Of a stretch of DNA of 64,000 bases, positions 42,196 to 52,957 are shown one piece after another. Positions within the stretch are counted from its first letter, which is position 1. Every line of letters begins with the position of its first letter. The DNA is from Plasmodium brasilianum (taxonomy: Eukaryota; Apicomplexa; Aconoidasida; Haemosporida; Plasmodiidae): NCBI RefSeq assembly GCF_023973825.1, contig NC_090117.1:837501-901500 (forward strand), given 5' to 3'. The notes beneath the pieces are model-generated. The model saw nothing but the letters and a program-made list of their open reading frames with translations. It searched no databases and was not told where the DNA came from. A program made the translations under genes and the position numbers.

Positions 42196-43444
42196 AATAC
42201 GAGACAAAAATTCGAACAAAAAAGGAGAAAAAATTAATGGACAGAAAAAATAAACAAAAATGGAGCAAAAATGGGTGGACAAAAATGGGCCAAAAAAAAG
42301 GTGGTCCAAAGGGTAGGAAAAGAGAAACTAATATATTTTTTTACTTCCACAATGTGCGTCTTTCACCATCATTTTTTGTTCATCATAACTTCCAACATGC
42401 TCTCTTATGCCTTTATATATATATATATCTGCCTTCTCTCATTTAATTATCAAGCCTATTTTTGAACATCCTCAATTATTCAATAATTTCTCTTTATAAA
42501 AAAAGGTGTCAGCTATTCGCTATGCCCAATTTTATTCTATTTTTTAAGCGCTCAGTGGGTTTACATAATAATCTAGCTAGAATGCAATTTTTTCTTTCAT
42601 CTCTTATTATTTTTACCTTTTTTCTTTCCTTTTTTTTTTTTTCCTTTTTCTTTTAAATACTTCCCGAGGAGATAGGAAAAAAAAAAGAAAAAAATAAGAT
42701 AAAAATAACAATAAAAGAAAAAAAAAAAAAATGGAATTTTGTTCAAGAGCTATGGCATATATGGAAAGAGATGAAAATTAAATTTAATTTTCTGCACAAT
42801 GAAGAAAAAAAAAAAAAAAAAATGAATTTTGCGTATGCACCATAATTTGTAGGACGGAAAAAAAAAGCCTCAAGGAAAATGCAAGTTGTAGAATGCCCAA
42901 AAAAAATGAATTAAAATATAAAGTATATAAAGTATATAAAATAAAATAATAAAAAATAAAACAAAACGATGGAATAACAGAACGACAAAATAATAAAAAA
43001 AAAAAAAAAAAAAAAAAATAGAGGCACTATTTTTTAAAAAAAAAAAACACTGTTTAATAAGTGATATTTTTAGTTAGAACAAAAAAGTATAATTAAATGA
43101 CATTGTAACTTTCAAATTTTGGCTAGAAAAAACGATAAAATTTCAAAAAATTAAAATTTTTTTTTTCATTTTTCCAAAAAAGATTATAATTTAAACAATT
43201 TATAAACACGCCTTTTTAGTCCACATCCCATTATATTCCTCTATTTTTCTGAAAATTTACACGTTCTGCTTGCTTATCATAATAAAATAATGATGCGCTA
43301 AGTCAAATGCCAATTTTTCCAAAAAAAAAAAAAAAAAAAAAAAGATGAAAAGGTTGCAATAGGACATGTTTCCCAATTTTCTAATAAAAACAGCGGGAAA
43401 AAAACATAGCGCAGTGAACACAGGATAACAGGAAGAAAAAAAAA

Positions 43445-43475
<31 letters not shown>

Positions 43476-43795
43476 ATATAATATATATTTATATATAAAA
43501 TAAATTACCATTTTTCGATATATTATATATTTATACGTGTAAACATATGTGCAGCTTTTTGCTCGTGACCAGTTATAAGAAAAACGTCAATGAAAGGACG
43601 AAAATAAGCTCGTTCAAGTTATGAGGGCTAAGGATAACTTATTTGGCTAGCTGTCCCTTTGACGAAAGCGAAATTAGTATAATTTGGGCATGTCAAATTA
43701 TATGGTATGCTAACACGTATATTGGTGCAAGTGTACATATACATGTATATGTAAGCATATATGCATGTATGCACGCATTGCCGACCTTTCTCGCA
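42196..43795. other. Divergent intergenic ADSL / RPC11
   Basis: About 1.6 kb with A homopolymers, a TA-repeat palindrome at 43445-43495, and a less AT-rich 200 bases (43590-43795) leading into RPC11, probably its 5' untranslated region. I see no gene. Confidence 0.6.
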
Positions 43796-44333
43796 ATGGC
43801 GTTCTTCTGTCCGAACTGCCACAACATTGTTTTAGTACACATCGAGAGCGGAGTTTATTTTTATTGTAAAACATGCAATTTTAAGTATAAGGTAAAAAAT
43901 AAAATATATAACAAATTTGATTGCAAAGAATATAACAAAAATATTCCTTTAGATGCTGTTGACATGAACAATAAAAACATGTCCAAAACACAAGGTAAAA
44001 AAAATGAAAAAATACTGACAAAGTTTCAATATTAAATATATATATAAAGTAACATTGTTTCTTTCTCATCAATGTACTACACGACATGTTCATTATTACT
44101 TCGCCTATTTATGCCCATCCTGATATGTTAAACGGATAAGTGTCTAAACAGATAAATCGCTGAACAGTCAGTTCCTATATTTTTTCTTACCCTTATATTT
44201 TGTCCTTTCAGCCATATGTCCAAAATGCACGAATGACGAAGCTTACTTTTACAGCCTACAAATCAGATCCGCAGATGAACCGAGCACAATCTTTTACGTT
44301 TGCGTAAAGTGTAACTACCACTGGAAGGAGTAA
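43796..44333 (+). CDS. RPC11: DNA-directed RNA polymerase III subunit C11 (RPC10/RPC11)
   Basis: Small RNA polymerase III subunit needed for transcript cleavage, termination and re-initiation in the nucleus. Two exons, 43796-43994 and 44212-44333 (phase 1), 106 residues, the usual length for C11. N-terminal zinc ribbon: Cys 5 and 8 (FCPNC) and Cys 24 and 27 (YCKTC). C-terminal TFIIS-like zinc ribbon: ICPKC and VCVKCNYHWKE, with the catalytic acidic loop QIRSADEPST intact. I chose the ATG at 43796 because MAFFCPNC matches the family start; an in-frame upstream extension from 43643 exists but is unlike any family N-terminus. The intron is 217 bases. Confidence 0.93.
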
Positions 44334-45216
44334 AACGAGGTGATAACTTATTTAGGTGTTATTTTGTCGTATACATATATAAGTGCTTTCGCTATTGAGC
44401 TATTCGGCTTCTCAGCTACTTCGCTATTTGCTATATCGTTTTATCGTTTATTATTTTTATGGATGTGCGTTTTTCCGCTTTTCCTTTTTGTTGGTTTATA
44501 TTATGGCGCTTTTACGATGAGAAGACTTATCATCGTTCAGACATGTTTTCAGAATTAACAGTAGGCATTATAACAAGGAAGTTTTTCAGTTTTGTTTTTC
44601 CTCGATTTTGCACTGTAAAAATTATAAAATGAAAAATATGAAATAAAATTCTTGTGATATTTCGCAATTTTTACAATTTTTTATAATTTTTTTTTTTTTT
44701 TTTTCATTCTTTACAACTTAAAATTTATACATATAACCCTTAAATGCAGAATAGAATATAAACTAAGTTTAAATAATTTTTCCTTTTAAAACATAAAAAG
44801 ACGCCTTAATTTATTTTCAAGTAACTGTCTTTTATTAAGACAAAAATGGATATTACACCTTTTCTTCGAATGGTTACTCGGAAAAAACTCAAATATATTT
44901 ACATTAACATGGAATAAAAAAAAAATATAATAATAAAATGGAAATGTGTTAAGATATATGTATGTAGGAAAACTGATTAATTTGATAGACGACCGTGTTT
45001 TTTTAAAAAAAATATTATTACATAAGCTTTTCAAAATGGAAATGCTCATTCGTTACAAGAGGTGGACATAACCTGGACAACACTACGGTTACAAATATGC
45101 TTCCTATTACAACAGGGGAAGCATAATTTTGTGCGCACACAAGCATGTACATATGTGCATATGTACATACGTATACACACAAATGTACCAGTAGCGATGT
45201 ATATATGGATTTGTTC

Positions 45217-45258
<42 letters not shown>

Positions 45259-45972
45259 TTACAACGAGGGGTTATTATATCACCCACAGCACATATAATA
45301 CGAAAGAGGCGTGGTTCTCAACATCAATCTCTTCCTTTATTTTTATAACGTGCCATAATTTCAAGCTTAACATATGGGCGGATCTCTAATAATTGTGAAA
45401 TTCTCCTTCGAGCTTCCTCTAGTAATGCTAGAAAATTTTAGTATCACTAGTTTTTTATTACATTAAGAACATATTTTTCGCTTTTTCCATATTTTTTCAA
45501 ATTTTTTACATTGTTACACCTTTTTTAAGTACGAATTACATTATTATTTTGTGTGCAACTTTGAATTTTTTTTTTTTTTTTTTTTTTTTGAACTTTTAAT
45601 TTTTCCCTACTATTGTGTTATATTAATCATATAAAATGAAGAATAACCCACTTTAAATTAGCATTCGACTGATCGGACAACATTTTGTTGATCTAAAAAA
45701 TGCATTGGTAACATATGTACAATTAAAAGTAAAATCATCCTAATTTTTTGTCCTTATATTCAAGGTTATAAAACAGGTACCTGATTTGTTCAGGTAATTT
45801 TAAATATCACCATGGTTCCCATTCCCTTCTTTAGCTCCACTTTATTAAAAAATATGTGGTACATGGGATATAGGTATATACGTATGTTCGTATGGGCATA
45901 TGCACGTACTTATATGTATGTATACACGTTTCCAAATTATTTAGCACTAATTTCTTTCTTAAAAGTGCGTAA

Positions 45973-46176
45973 CAATGAAAATAATGAAAATAATGATAAT
46001 AATGAAAATAATGATAATACTGAAAATAATGATAATAATGCAAATAATGATAATAATGATAATAATGAAAATAATGATAATACTGAAAATAATGATAATA
46101 ATGATAATAATGAAAATAATGATAATACTGAAAATAATGATAATAATGCAAATAATGATAATAATGATAATAATTA
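45973..46176. repeat. AATGATAAT/AATGAAAAT minisatellite
   Basis: About twenty-two 9-bp units drawn from AATGAAAAT, AATGATAAT, ACTGAAAAT and AATGCAAAT, arranged in a higher-order pattern of about 54 bases. It reads Asn-Glu/Asn-Asp-Asn in one frame, but no convincing gene surrounds it. Confidence 0.9.
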
Positions 46177-46820
46177 AAATAATGGTAGTATTAATTTATT
46201 TACCATAAGGAAAGCAACTCATCATGGCCCTTTAAGTAAATTTTATTTTTACGAACACTTGGTTTTTTATGGAAATAACACAATTTTTTTTTTATCTTTA
46301 TTGTATATATCTTTCTTTTTCTTTTCTTTTTTTTTTTTTTCTACATAAAAAACAATGTAAATTGTACGATAATTTTTTGCAATATGAGCTATGTTATAAA
46401 TATTGTATAAATATGTATAAATACATATATATGTTTATATTTAATATATATATAATACATAAACGTAATTTGTATTATTTATATTTTTTTGTTTTTGTTT
46501 TTTCTTGGAGATCTTTCGTTTTGTATACCTTTTTTCCTTTTTTAAAAAATACGTTTAAATGCAAAGCCAAAATAAAGAAAAAAGAAAATAGAAAATTTTG
46601 CTCTAATTTTTTTTCATATTATTTATTTACAAAAAAGTTTGTTATGATTTTATACATAAAAAAAAAAAAAAAATTGGAACAGAGTTTATGGCAATATGAA
46701 ATAAAATTTAAATTCAAGTATTTGCATTTATATACACTATATGGAAATAACGAGCATGATTATTTTCATACGTACAAAAATATGTATATATATATATATA
46801 TTATTATGTATATATACTTA

Positions 46821-46860
<40 letters not shown>

Positions 46861-47835
46861 TTTTTATTAGTAAGCATAAATCGTAAATGTTATTGTATTT
46901 GTATTTTATTACGTACAATGTACATGTATATTACGTCATGTATATTATATATACATATTATGCGCCATTGTTCGTACATTCGTTATAACAAAATGCATGA
47001 GAAAAGCATGCTAGAATGAGAGAAGACTAGTAGGAATATTTGTAAGATACATGGAATAAAAATTTTTGAATTCATTTTATTTGCTCAGTTAAAATTTGTA
47101 TTTAATATTTTAAATTTCAAAATGATTATTAAAAAAAAAGAAATATAAAAAATCGCACAAGCATTTTTGAACAAGCATCTTTTTTTAGGTAAAAAGAGGC
47201 CATTAAAAAAAAGAGAGTTATTAAGCCATCCATAATATATATATTATATTTATTTAAGTACATCAATTTTTGCATAATATATACATATGTATTTATTTAT
47301 CTTACATTTATTGATCTTATACTTACATGCGTACATTTGTTATATACTTACGTACAACATATATAAATGTACACGTGTATAATACATATAGTGCACATGT
47401 AACAACGTATGTGCGAATACGTACACTATGTATGTGCCTTACATGTACATATATATACTCATATGAGCATAGATACGTATGCACATATTTCTTTGATGAA
47501 CAAGTAAATTTTACAGTTGCTACCATGTTACAAGTAATAACAACTATAATTTAATTTTAAGTATATTTTGAATGCAATTTTTTTATTTTTTTATTTTAAT
47601 AATACTCATTTGTGATAGCAAAAAAGCAAGCATATTTGTATTATATTGTTTTATAAATTTATTTTAAATATTATAATGATATAAAAATACATAAAATATA
47701 TTATTTCCAGAGTGTAAAATAATTTTAAAAAAGTTTTTATAAAGTACACAATTTTGTTGCCTAGATTTTTGTTTAAGTTTGTAAACACGCTATTTATGAG
47801 ACCATTTATATGTGTAATATTTTGTATACCCTTGT

Positions 47836-47871
<36 letters not shown>

Positions 47872-48539
47872 TTTGTTTTTTTAACTAGTAGTGCATTCTA
47901 CTACATTAAAATTAATTAAGAACAAAATAAGGCATTAATAAAATAAAGCAATATTATACTATCTTTTATAGTAAGATGATAGTACTCAGTTGAAGTACGT
48001 ATGTTTGAAGATATTGAGAAGTTGTTTTTGTTTTAGTTCAAAGCCATTAATTTTACACATATATGTACGTATATATATATATACCTATCCCGTCATGTGT
48101 AAAAATTTTATATACATGCGAGCAGGTGAACGAATGCACGTACAAATATACGTGTGCATACAATCTATGCGTTTGTTTATGTGCAATTTCATCCAGTACA
48201 GAAGGAACAATCTTTTAACGTGTTCGCATGTACAAGATGCTGGTTTATTCCCGTAAGAGAATTATTAAAGGAATTGTTTCATCATAAAAACTTTGAATAA
48301 TAAGAGCATTCAGTCATTTATTATTGGCTTGTTAATTTATTTTATTTTAATTTTTTTTTTTATTTTTTTACCTTTTCACGTTTTTACTACTTCGCTTCAT
48401 TGTTTCATTGCTTCATTGCTTCATTGCTTTTTTATGTCTTTTTATTTTTATTATTATTTTTTTTTTCAACTCTCCACTTGTCAATTCTATCGCCTGTACG
48501 TTGTTACAACCTTTGACCATTTTAAAAGAACTAAATTTG

Positions 48540-48677
48540 TTGAATTTTATTAAAATTTATTGAATTTTATTGAATTTTATTGAATTTTATTAAAATTTAT
48601 TGAATTTTATTGAATTTTATTGAATTTTATTAAAATTTATTGAATTTTATTGAATTTTATTGAATTTTATTGAATTT
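48540..48677. repeat. 10-bp array TGAATTTTAT
   Basis: Tandem TGAATTTTAT units with a TAAAATTTAT variant every third or fourth unit, about 13 copies. It lies about 200 bases upstream of the next coding region. Confidence 0.9.
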
Positions 48678-48871
48678 TTCTGAATGTTTTTGTATTTATT
48701 AAAAATGTAGAAAATCTTTTTTTTATAATGAATTATATTTCATGCAAGGTAAAAAATAAAAAAAAAAAAAAAAAAAAAAAAAAAAGAAACATATAGTATA
48801 TATAGCATTAAACATTTTAAATATTACATATAATTAGTGGTGTGATAAAAAAAAAAAAAAAAAAAAAAAAA

Positions 48872-51800
48872 ATGACAGAAGGGAAAAAAATAAATGTAGA
48901 AATAAATTCCTTTAAAGAAGGCGTTAATGTGTATTATAAAAAAAATTATGATATAAATGAATATAATAAATATTTAATACATACTGATGATATAAAAGGA
49001 AAAAATAATAGAAAAGTAAAGAAAGATATTTGTAAAACTAAGTATGATATAACTACTGCAGATTCAATTTCAACAACAACAGATGAGTTGTCATACTCAT
49101 ATCAAATAGAGAGTAAAAGTGAAGACAAGGGATTATATAATTTATTTGAGGAGACCAGTTTCATAAATTTACAAGACCAAAGTCCAGATGAGCAGGTGGT
49201 TAAAATTGAAGAAAGGGAAAATATAAATGAAAGAAATGAAAGTAATACTGAAAATTTAAACAAAAATTTAAGCAAAAATTTAAGCAAAAATTTAAGCAAA
49301 AATTTAAGCAAACATTTAAGCAAACATTTAAGCAAACATTTAAGCAAACATTTAAGCAAACGTTTAAGCAAACATTTAAGCAAACATTTAAGCAAAAAAA
49401 TTAATAATAATAATATAAATAATGATATAAATAATATAAATAATGATATAAATAATATAAATAATAATATAAATAATATAAATAATAATATAAGCAAAAA
49501 TATAAGTAATAATATAAATGACATAAACAATAATATAAACGATATAAATAATAATAATAATACAAATGGCAATACAAATGGCAATACAAATGGCAATACA
49601 AATGGCAATACAAATGGCAATACAAATAGCAGTACAAATAGCAATACAAATAGCAGTACAAATAATAGTATAAATAATAGTATAAATAATAATACTCCTT
49701 GTTTGAACAGCAATGTGCTATTAGAGAGAAAGGACATAGAATTATCGAGGCACAGTGAAGATGATAATAACAAAATTTTTAATAATAAGGTATTATATAA
49801 CAATGAAAATTTGATAAAAAATAAAAATGAAATGATTAACACAATATTAGTAAATCCTGATAACAATATTTGTGTTAAAAAGGATATAATTAGTGCTGAC
49901 CATTATAGCAGTGCTGAAAATAACGAGTGCATAGATAATGATCATATTGAAGAGTTAGATAATAATTTAGAACAAAACACATATTTCATAGAATCGACAT
50001 TTAAAAATGCTCATTGTGGATACTCAGAATTCTTTCAAAATAATTTTTTTTCGCACCATATTTCAAATAATTTGAACAGTATAGGTTGTGTGAATAGTAT
50101 GAATAGTATGAGTAGTGCAAATACGATAAACAGTTCAAATGGTAGAAATGTAAATGGCTTTTCTAAAAGTCATAACCCGACTTTTGACGGTTCAAGGTCG
50201 CAAATGGGTAATAACGTAAATGTAATAAAACTTTTTGGTAGAAATGATCAAAATAAGCTCGGTGTAATGCACATAAGAAATATAAGAAGTATTGGCAGCA
50301 TTGCGCAGTATATAAGTACTGATGGTAGTAGCAATAACGATGGCAGCAATAACGACGGAAGCAATAATGATAGTAGCAACAACAGAAGCAGTAATAATGC
50401 TAGAACAATGAAAAGGGGCTCTGAAAGTACTGGGGAGGGTGTTGTCAGTAATATGGAGAAAATGAATAACTTAGGGAAGATGAGATATTTAAGAAGTATG
50501 AGCGATATGGACAATATAGGAAGTATGGACAGTATGAACAGTTCAGGTAATGTGAGAAATTTGAGAAGTATGGATAGCTTGAAATGTGTGAGCAGTTTGA
50601 ATAATATGGAGAAATTACGAGTTCTGAAAGGTTTAAAAAACGTGAATTGCGTTGAAAAGTTAAGAAGTGTAAACAAGCATTTTCATAATTTAACTCAAGG
50701 AACTGCAGAGAATTTAAAGAATGCTGTTGAATCTGCAAACAGTTTAAGCATGAACGGTTCAGAAATTTTGAGGGATACAAATGACACTACTTACAGTTTA
50801 AGTATGAACGGTTCAGAAATTTTGAGGGATACAAATGACACTGCTTACAGTTTAAGTATGAACGGTTCAGAAATTTTGAGGGATACAAATGACACTGCTT
50901 ACAGTTTAAGTATGAACGGTTCAGAAATTTTGAGGGATACAAATGACCCTGCTTACAGTTTAAGTATGAACGGTTCAGAAATTTTGAGGGATGCAAATGA
51001 CCCTACTTACAGTTTAAGTATGAACGGTTCAGAAATTTTGAGAGATGCAAATGATCCTGCTTACTGTTTAAGTATGAAAGGTTCAGAAAATTTGAGGGAT
51101 GAAAATGACATTGCTTACAGTTTAAGTATGAGAGGTTCAGAAAATTTGAGGGATGAAAATGACATTGCTTACAGTTTATGTATGAACAGTTCAGAACATT
51201 TTAGGGATGCAAATATCTCTGCTTACAGTGCAAGTATGAAAAGTGCGAATAATAATATGTACCATTTAAGTTTACCACTTAACAATAGTAGAAAAATAAA
51301 TGAAATGAAAGGCAATACAAAATCGCTAAATGAGGCATGTGAAGCTACTCCAAATAATTTTAAAAATTCCTCTTTTATGCAAGAGAGTAATATAATAATA
51401 AATTATATGAACAGAATTGAAGATAATGTGCAAAATTTTTTGAATATCAGTTCAAAAGATGTAAAAGTTTTAATGAATTCAGTTCCTCATGTGATCAGTA
51501 AGAGAGATGATACACATACAAAGGTAAAATCCTCAATATTGCAGAGTATCAATGACGGTAATAATATTGCCATTAATGATAGTGCAATATATAATGATAA
51601 TAATAAATTGAATAAAAGCATTGTATTTGATCATGAAAAAGAAAGTAATCAATATTTAAAATGTACGAACAGTAACAAGAATAAGGTGCAGCAGTCTCGT
51701 GGTAGTAAGATGAATATGAAAAGTGAAAGTGAGAATAAAGTTGTTATAAAAGACATATCAAAAAATGGAAAAGATTTAATAGATGGGTCATCTAATAAAA

Positions 51801-52957
51801 AATTTAATGGTAGATATTATAAAATTTTAAAAAATATAATGCAAAATAAAAATTTAGCTAATTATGAATTCAAGGACGTTGCGGAAGCGTATGATATGGG
51901 GAATGATAATGATAACGATAATAATATAAGTAATAGCAATAGCAATAGTAATAGCAATATCAATAGCAATAGCAATAGCAATAGCAATATCAATAGCAAT
52001 AGCAATAGCAATAGCAATAGCAATAGCAATAGCAATAGCAATAGCAATAGCAATAGCAATAGTAATAGCAATAGCAATAGCAATAGTAATAGCAATAGTA
52101 ATAGTGAAAATATTAGTTATAGTAATGCCCCCCCTCGTTGTAGCAGTAGATACGGTGAAAAGATGCACTATAGAGAATTCTTCCATGTAGATGAAAACAG
52201 AAATACGAAAGAAGTTAAAATTTGTACTAATAAAGTAATTTTGACAACTTTCGAAATGAAAACATTTTTATTAAATACAATAAAAGCCATAGGGATAGTT
52301 TTTAAAAAATGGAAGGTAACAAATTTTGGCATGTATTTTTGGTTTCATATAAAATGTATAGAAAGTGAAACAGACCTAAATTTTTACATTTCTATTTTTA
52401 ATTCCTTGTTTGAAAAAATTACAGGAAAAAATATTTATTATCAGTGCAATGATTTAAATTATATAGTGAACTTATTTAAGGAATTTATTATATACGATTG
52501 CAAAAACATTTTTAAGAAAAGTATAAAAGTTCTGAACAGATATGCAAAAAAAAATTCCCAAAATTTCTCTATTTTTGATAACAGTGAAGATATAGTAAAT
52601 GTGAACGAGTCTCTGCTGTTAATTAAGGAAGAAATGAACAACACTGGTAGTGATGATAATGATAACACTGGAGGTAGTAACGATAGTGATATACATAATG
52701 GTAATCGTAATAGTAGTGATAGAAACAATAATAATATTATGACTAATAGTAATAGTAATGGTAATGGTAGCAGTAATGGTAACAGTATTAACAAAGGAAA
52801 TAATTTTTTTTGTTTTATTTTTAACGCGCTAAAAGAATATTATGAATCTTTAGGGAAAAGCGGTCAGGAAAAAATTTACGTATCCAATATGTTTGCAAAC
52901 TTTAATGAATTAAACTATAACGAAATATTCAGCTTTTTTTGTGAGCAAATGAATTAG
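48872..52957 (+). CDS. Conserved Plasmodium protein of unknown function, multi-repeat
   Basis: Single-exon protein of 1361 residues; I do not recognise its function. It starts at the ATG after a run of A (MTEGKKINVEIN); the frame is open a little further upstream but only through poly-Lys. Successive repeat blocks: a Leu-Ser-Lys tetrapeptide array (NLSK/HLSK, 49253-49396), Asn-Ile-Asn and NGNT arrays (49397-49690), nine 18-residue repeats of the form SLSMNGSEILRDTNDTAY (50741-51226), and an Asn-Ser dipeptide array (51925-52105). Non-repetitive sequence is found mainly at about 52190-52620 (KVILTTFEMKTFLLN, KKWKVTNFGMYFWFHIK), Phe/Tyr/Lys-rich and probably a folded helical domain, and at the C-terminus (SFFCEQMN). 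By synteny it is the conserved gene between RPC11 and AROM in P. falciparum. No signal peptide or membrane segment seen. Confidence 0.82.
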   Translation: MTEGKKINVEINSFKEGVNVYYKKNYDINEYNKYLIHTDDIKGKNNRKVKKDICKTKYDITTADSISTTTDELSYSYQIESKSEDKGLYNLFEETSFINLQDQSPDEQVVKIEERENINERNESNTENLNKNLSKNLSKNLSKNLSKHLSKHLSKHLSKHLSKRLSKHLSKHLSKKINNNNINNDINNINNDINNINNNINNINNNISKNISNNINDINNNINDINNNNNTNGNTNGNTNGNTNGNTNGNTNSSTNSNTNSSTNNSINNSINNNTPCLNSNVLLERKDIELSRHSEDDNNKIFNNKVLYNNENLIKNKNEMINTILVNPDNNICVKKDIISADHYSSAENNECIDNDHIEELDNNLEQNTYFIESTFKNAHCGYSEFFQNNFFSHHISNNLNSIGCVNSMNSMSSANTINSSNGRNVNGFSKSHNPTFDGSRSQMGNNVNVIKLFGRNDQNKLGVMHIRNIRSIGSIAQYISTDGSSNNDGSNNDGSNNDSSNNRSSNNARTMKRGSESTGEGVVSNMEKMNNLGKMRYLRSMSDMDNIGSMDSMNSSGNVRNLRSMDSLKCVSSLNNMEKLRVLKGLKNVNCVEKLRSVNKHFHNLTQGTAENLKNAVESANSLSMNGSEILRDTNDTTYSLSMNGSEILRDTNDTAYSLSMNGSEILRDTNDTAYSLSMNGSEILRDTNDPAYSLSMNGSEILRDANDPTYSLSMNGSEILRDANDPAYCLSMKGSENLRDENDIAYSLSMRGSENLRDENDIAYSLCMNSSEHFRDANISAYSASMKSANNNMYHLSLPLNNSRKINEMKGNTKSLNEACEATPNNFKNSSFMQESNIIINYMNRIEDNVQNFLNISSKDVKVLMNSVPHVISKRDDTHTKVKSSILQSINDGNNIAINDSAIYNDNNKLNKSIVFDHEKESNQYLKCTNSNKNKVQQSRGSKMNMKSESENKVVIKDISKNGKDLIDGSSNKKFNGRYYKILKNIMQNKNLANYEFKDVAEAYDMGNDNDNDNNISNSNSNSNSNINSNSNSNSNINSNSNSNSNSNSNSNSNSNSNSNSNSNSNSNSNSNSNSENISYSNAPPRCSSRYGEKMHYREFFHVDENRNTKEVKICTNKVILTTFEMKTFLLNTIKAIGIVFKKWKVTNFGMYFWFHIKCIESETDLNFYISIFNSLFEKITGKNIYYQCNDLNYIVNLFKEFIIYDCKNIFKKSIKVLNRYAKKNSQNFSIFDNSEDIVNVNESLLLIKEEMNNTGSDDNDNTGGSNDSDIHNGNRNSSDRNNNNIMTNSNSNGNGSSNGNSINKGNNFFCFIFNALKEYYESLGKSGQEKIYVSNMFANFNELNYNEIFSFFCEQMN
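49253..49396 (+). repeat. 12-bp coding repeat (Leu-Ser-Lys-Asn/His)
   Basis: Twelve copies of a 12-bp unit AATTTAAGCAAA / CATTTAAGCAAA encoding Asn-Leu-Ser-Lys or His-Leu-Ser-Lys. The switch from Asn to His versions partway along gives a direction to the expansion. Confidence 0.92.
50741..51226 (+). repeat. Nine 54-bp coding repeats (18 residues each)
   Basis: Units begin at 50741 and repeat every 54 bases. The first six are nearly identical (Thr-Asn-Asp to Ala-Asn-Asp variants). The last three are more diverged (GSENLRDENDIAY, SSEHFRDANISAY), so expansion is youngest at the 5' side. Confidence 0.93.
51925..52105 (+). repeat. AATAGC (Asn-Ser) hexanucleotide coding array
   Basis: About thirty units AATAGC with AATAGT and AATATC variants, encoding (Asn-Ser)n in the conserved repeat protein. 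Confidence 0.95.

Larger units (their letters stand above)
44334..48871. other. Long intergenic region RPC11 to conserved repeat protein
   Basis: About 4.5 kb with no supportable gene. Contents: TA repeats (45215-45255, 46785-46855), an AATGATAAT-type minisatellite at 45973-46176 and a TGAATTTTAT array at 48540-48677. Open frames at 45812-46177 and 46269-46886 are low complexity with no initiation or splice context that I trust. Confidence 0.6.

Noticed and set aside
42086..42268. 61-codon N-terminal extension of ADSL
   Set aside because: It is Phe/Leu-rich and runs through a 12-bp tandem repeat; family members begin at the MEHLQNISPIDGRY equivalent.
43643..43795. In-frame upstream extension of RPC11
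   Set aside because: Contains Tyr/Ile/His microsatellite-like codons and no family similarity; the conserved start is MAFFCPNC.
45812..46886. Two frames of 121 and 205 residues
   Set aside because: One is a 9-bp minisatellite with a microsatellite leader, the other is Phe/Tyr/Ile/Lys low complexity; neither has family resemblance or gene-like context.
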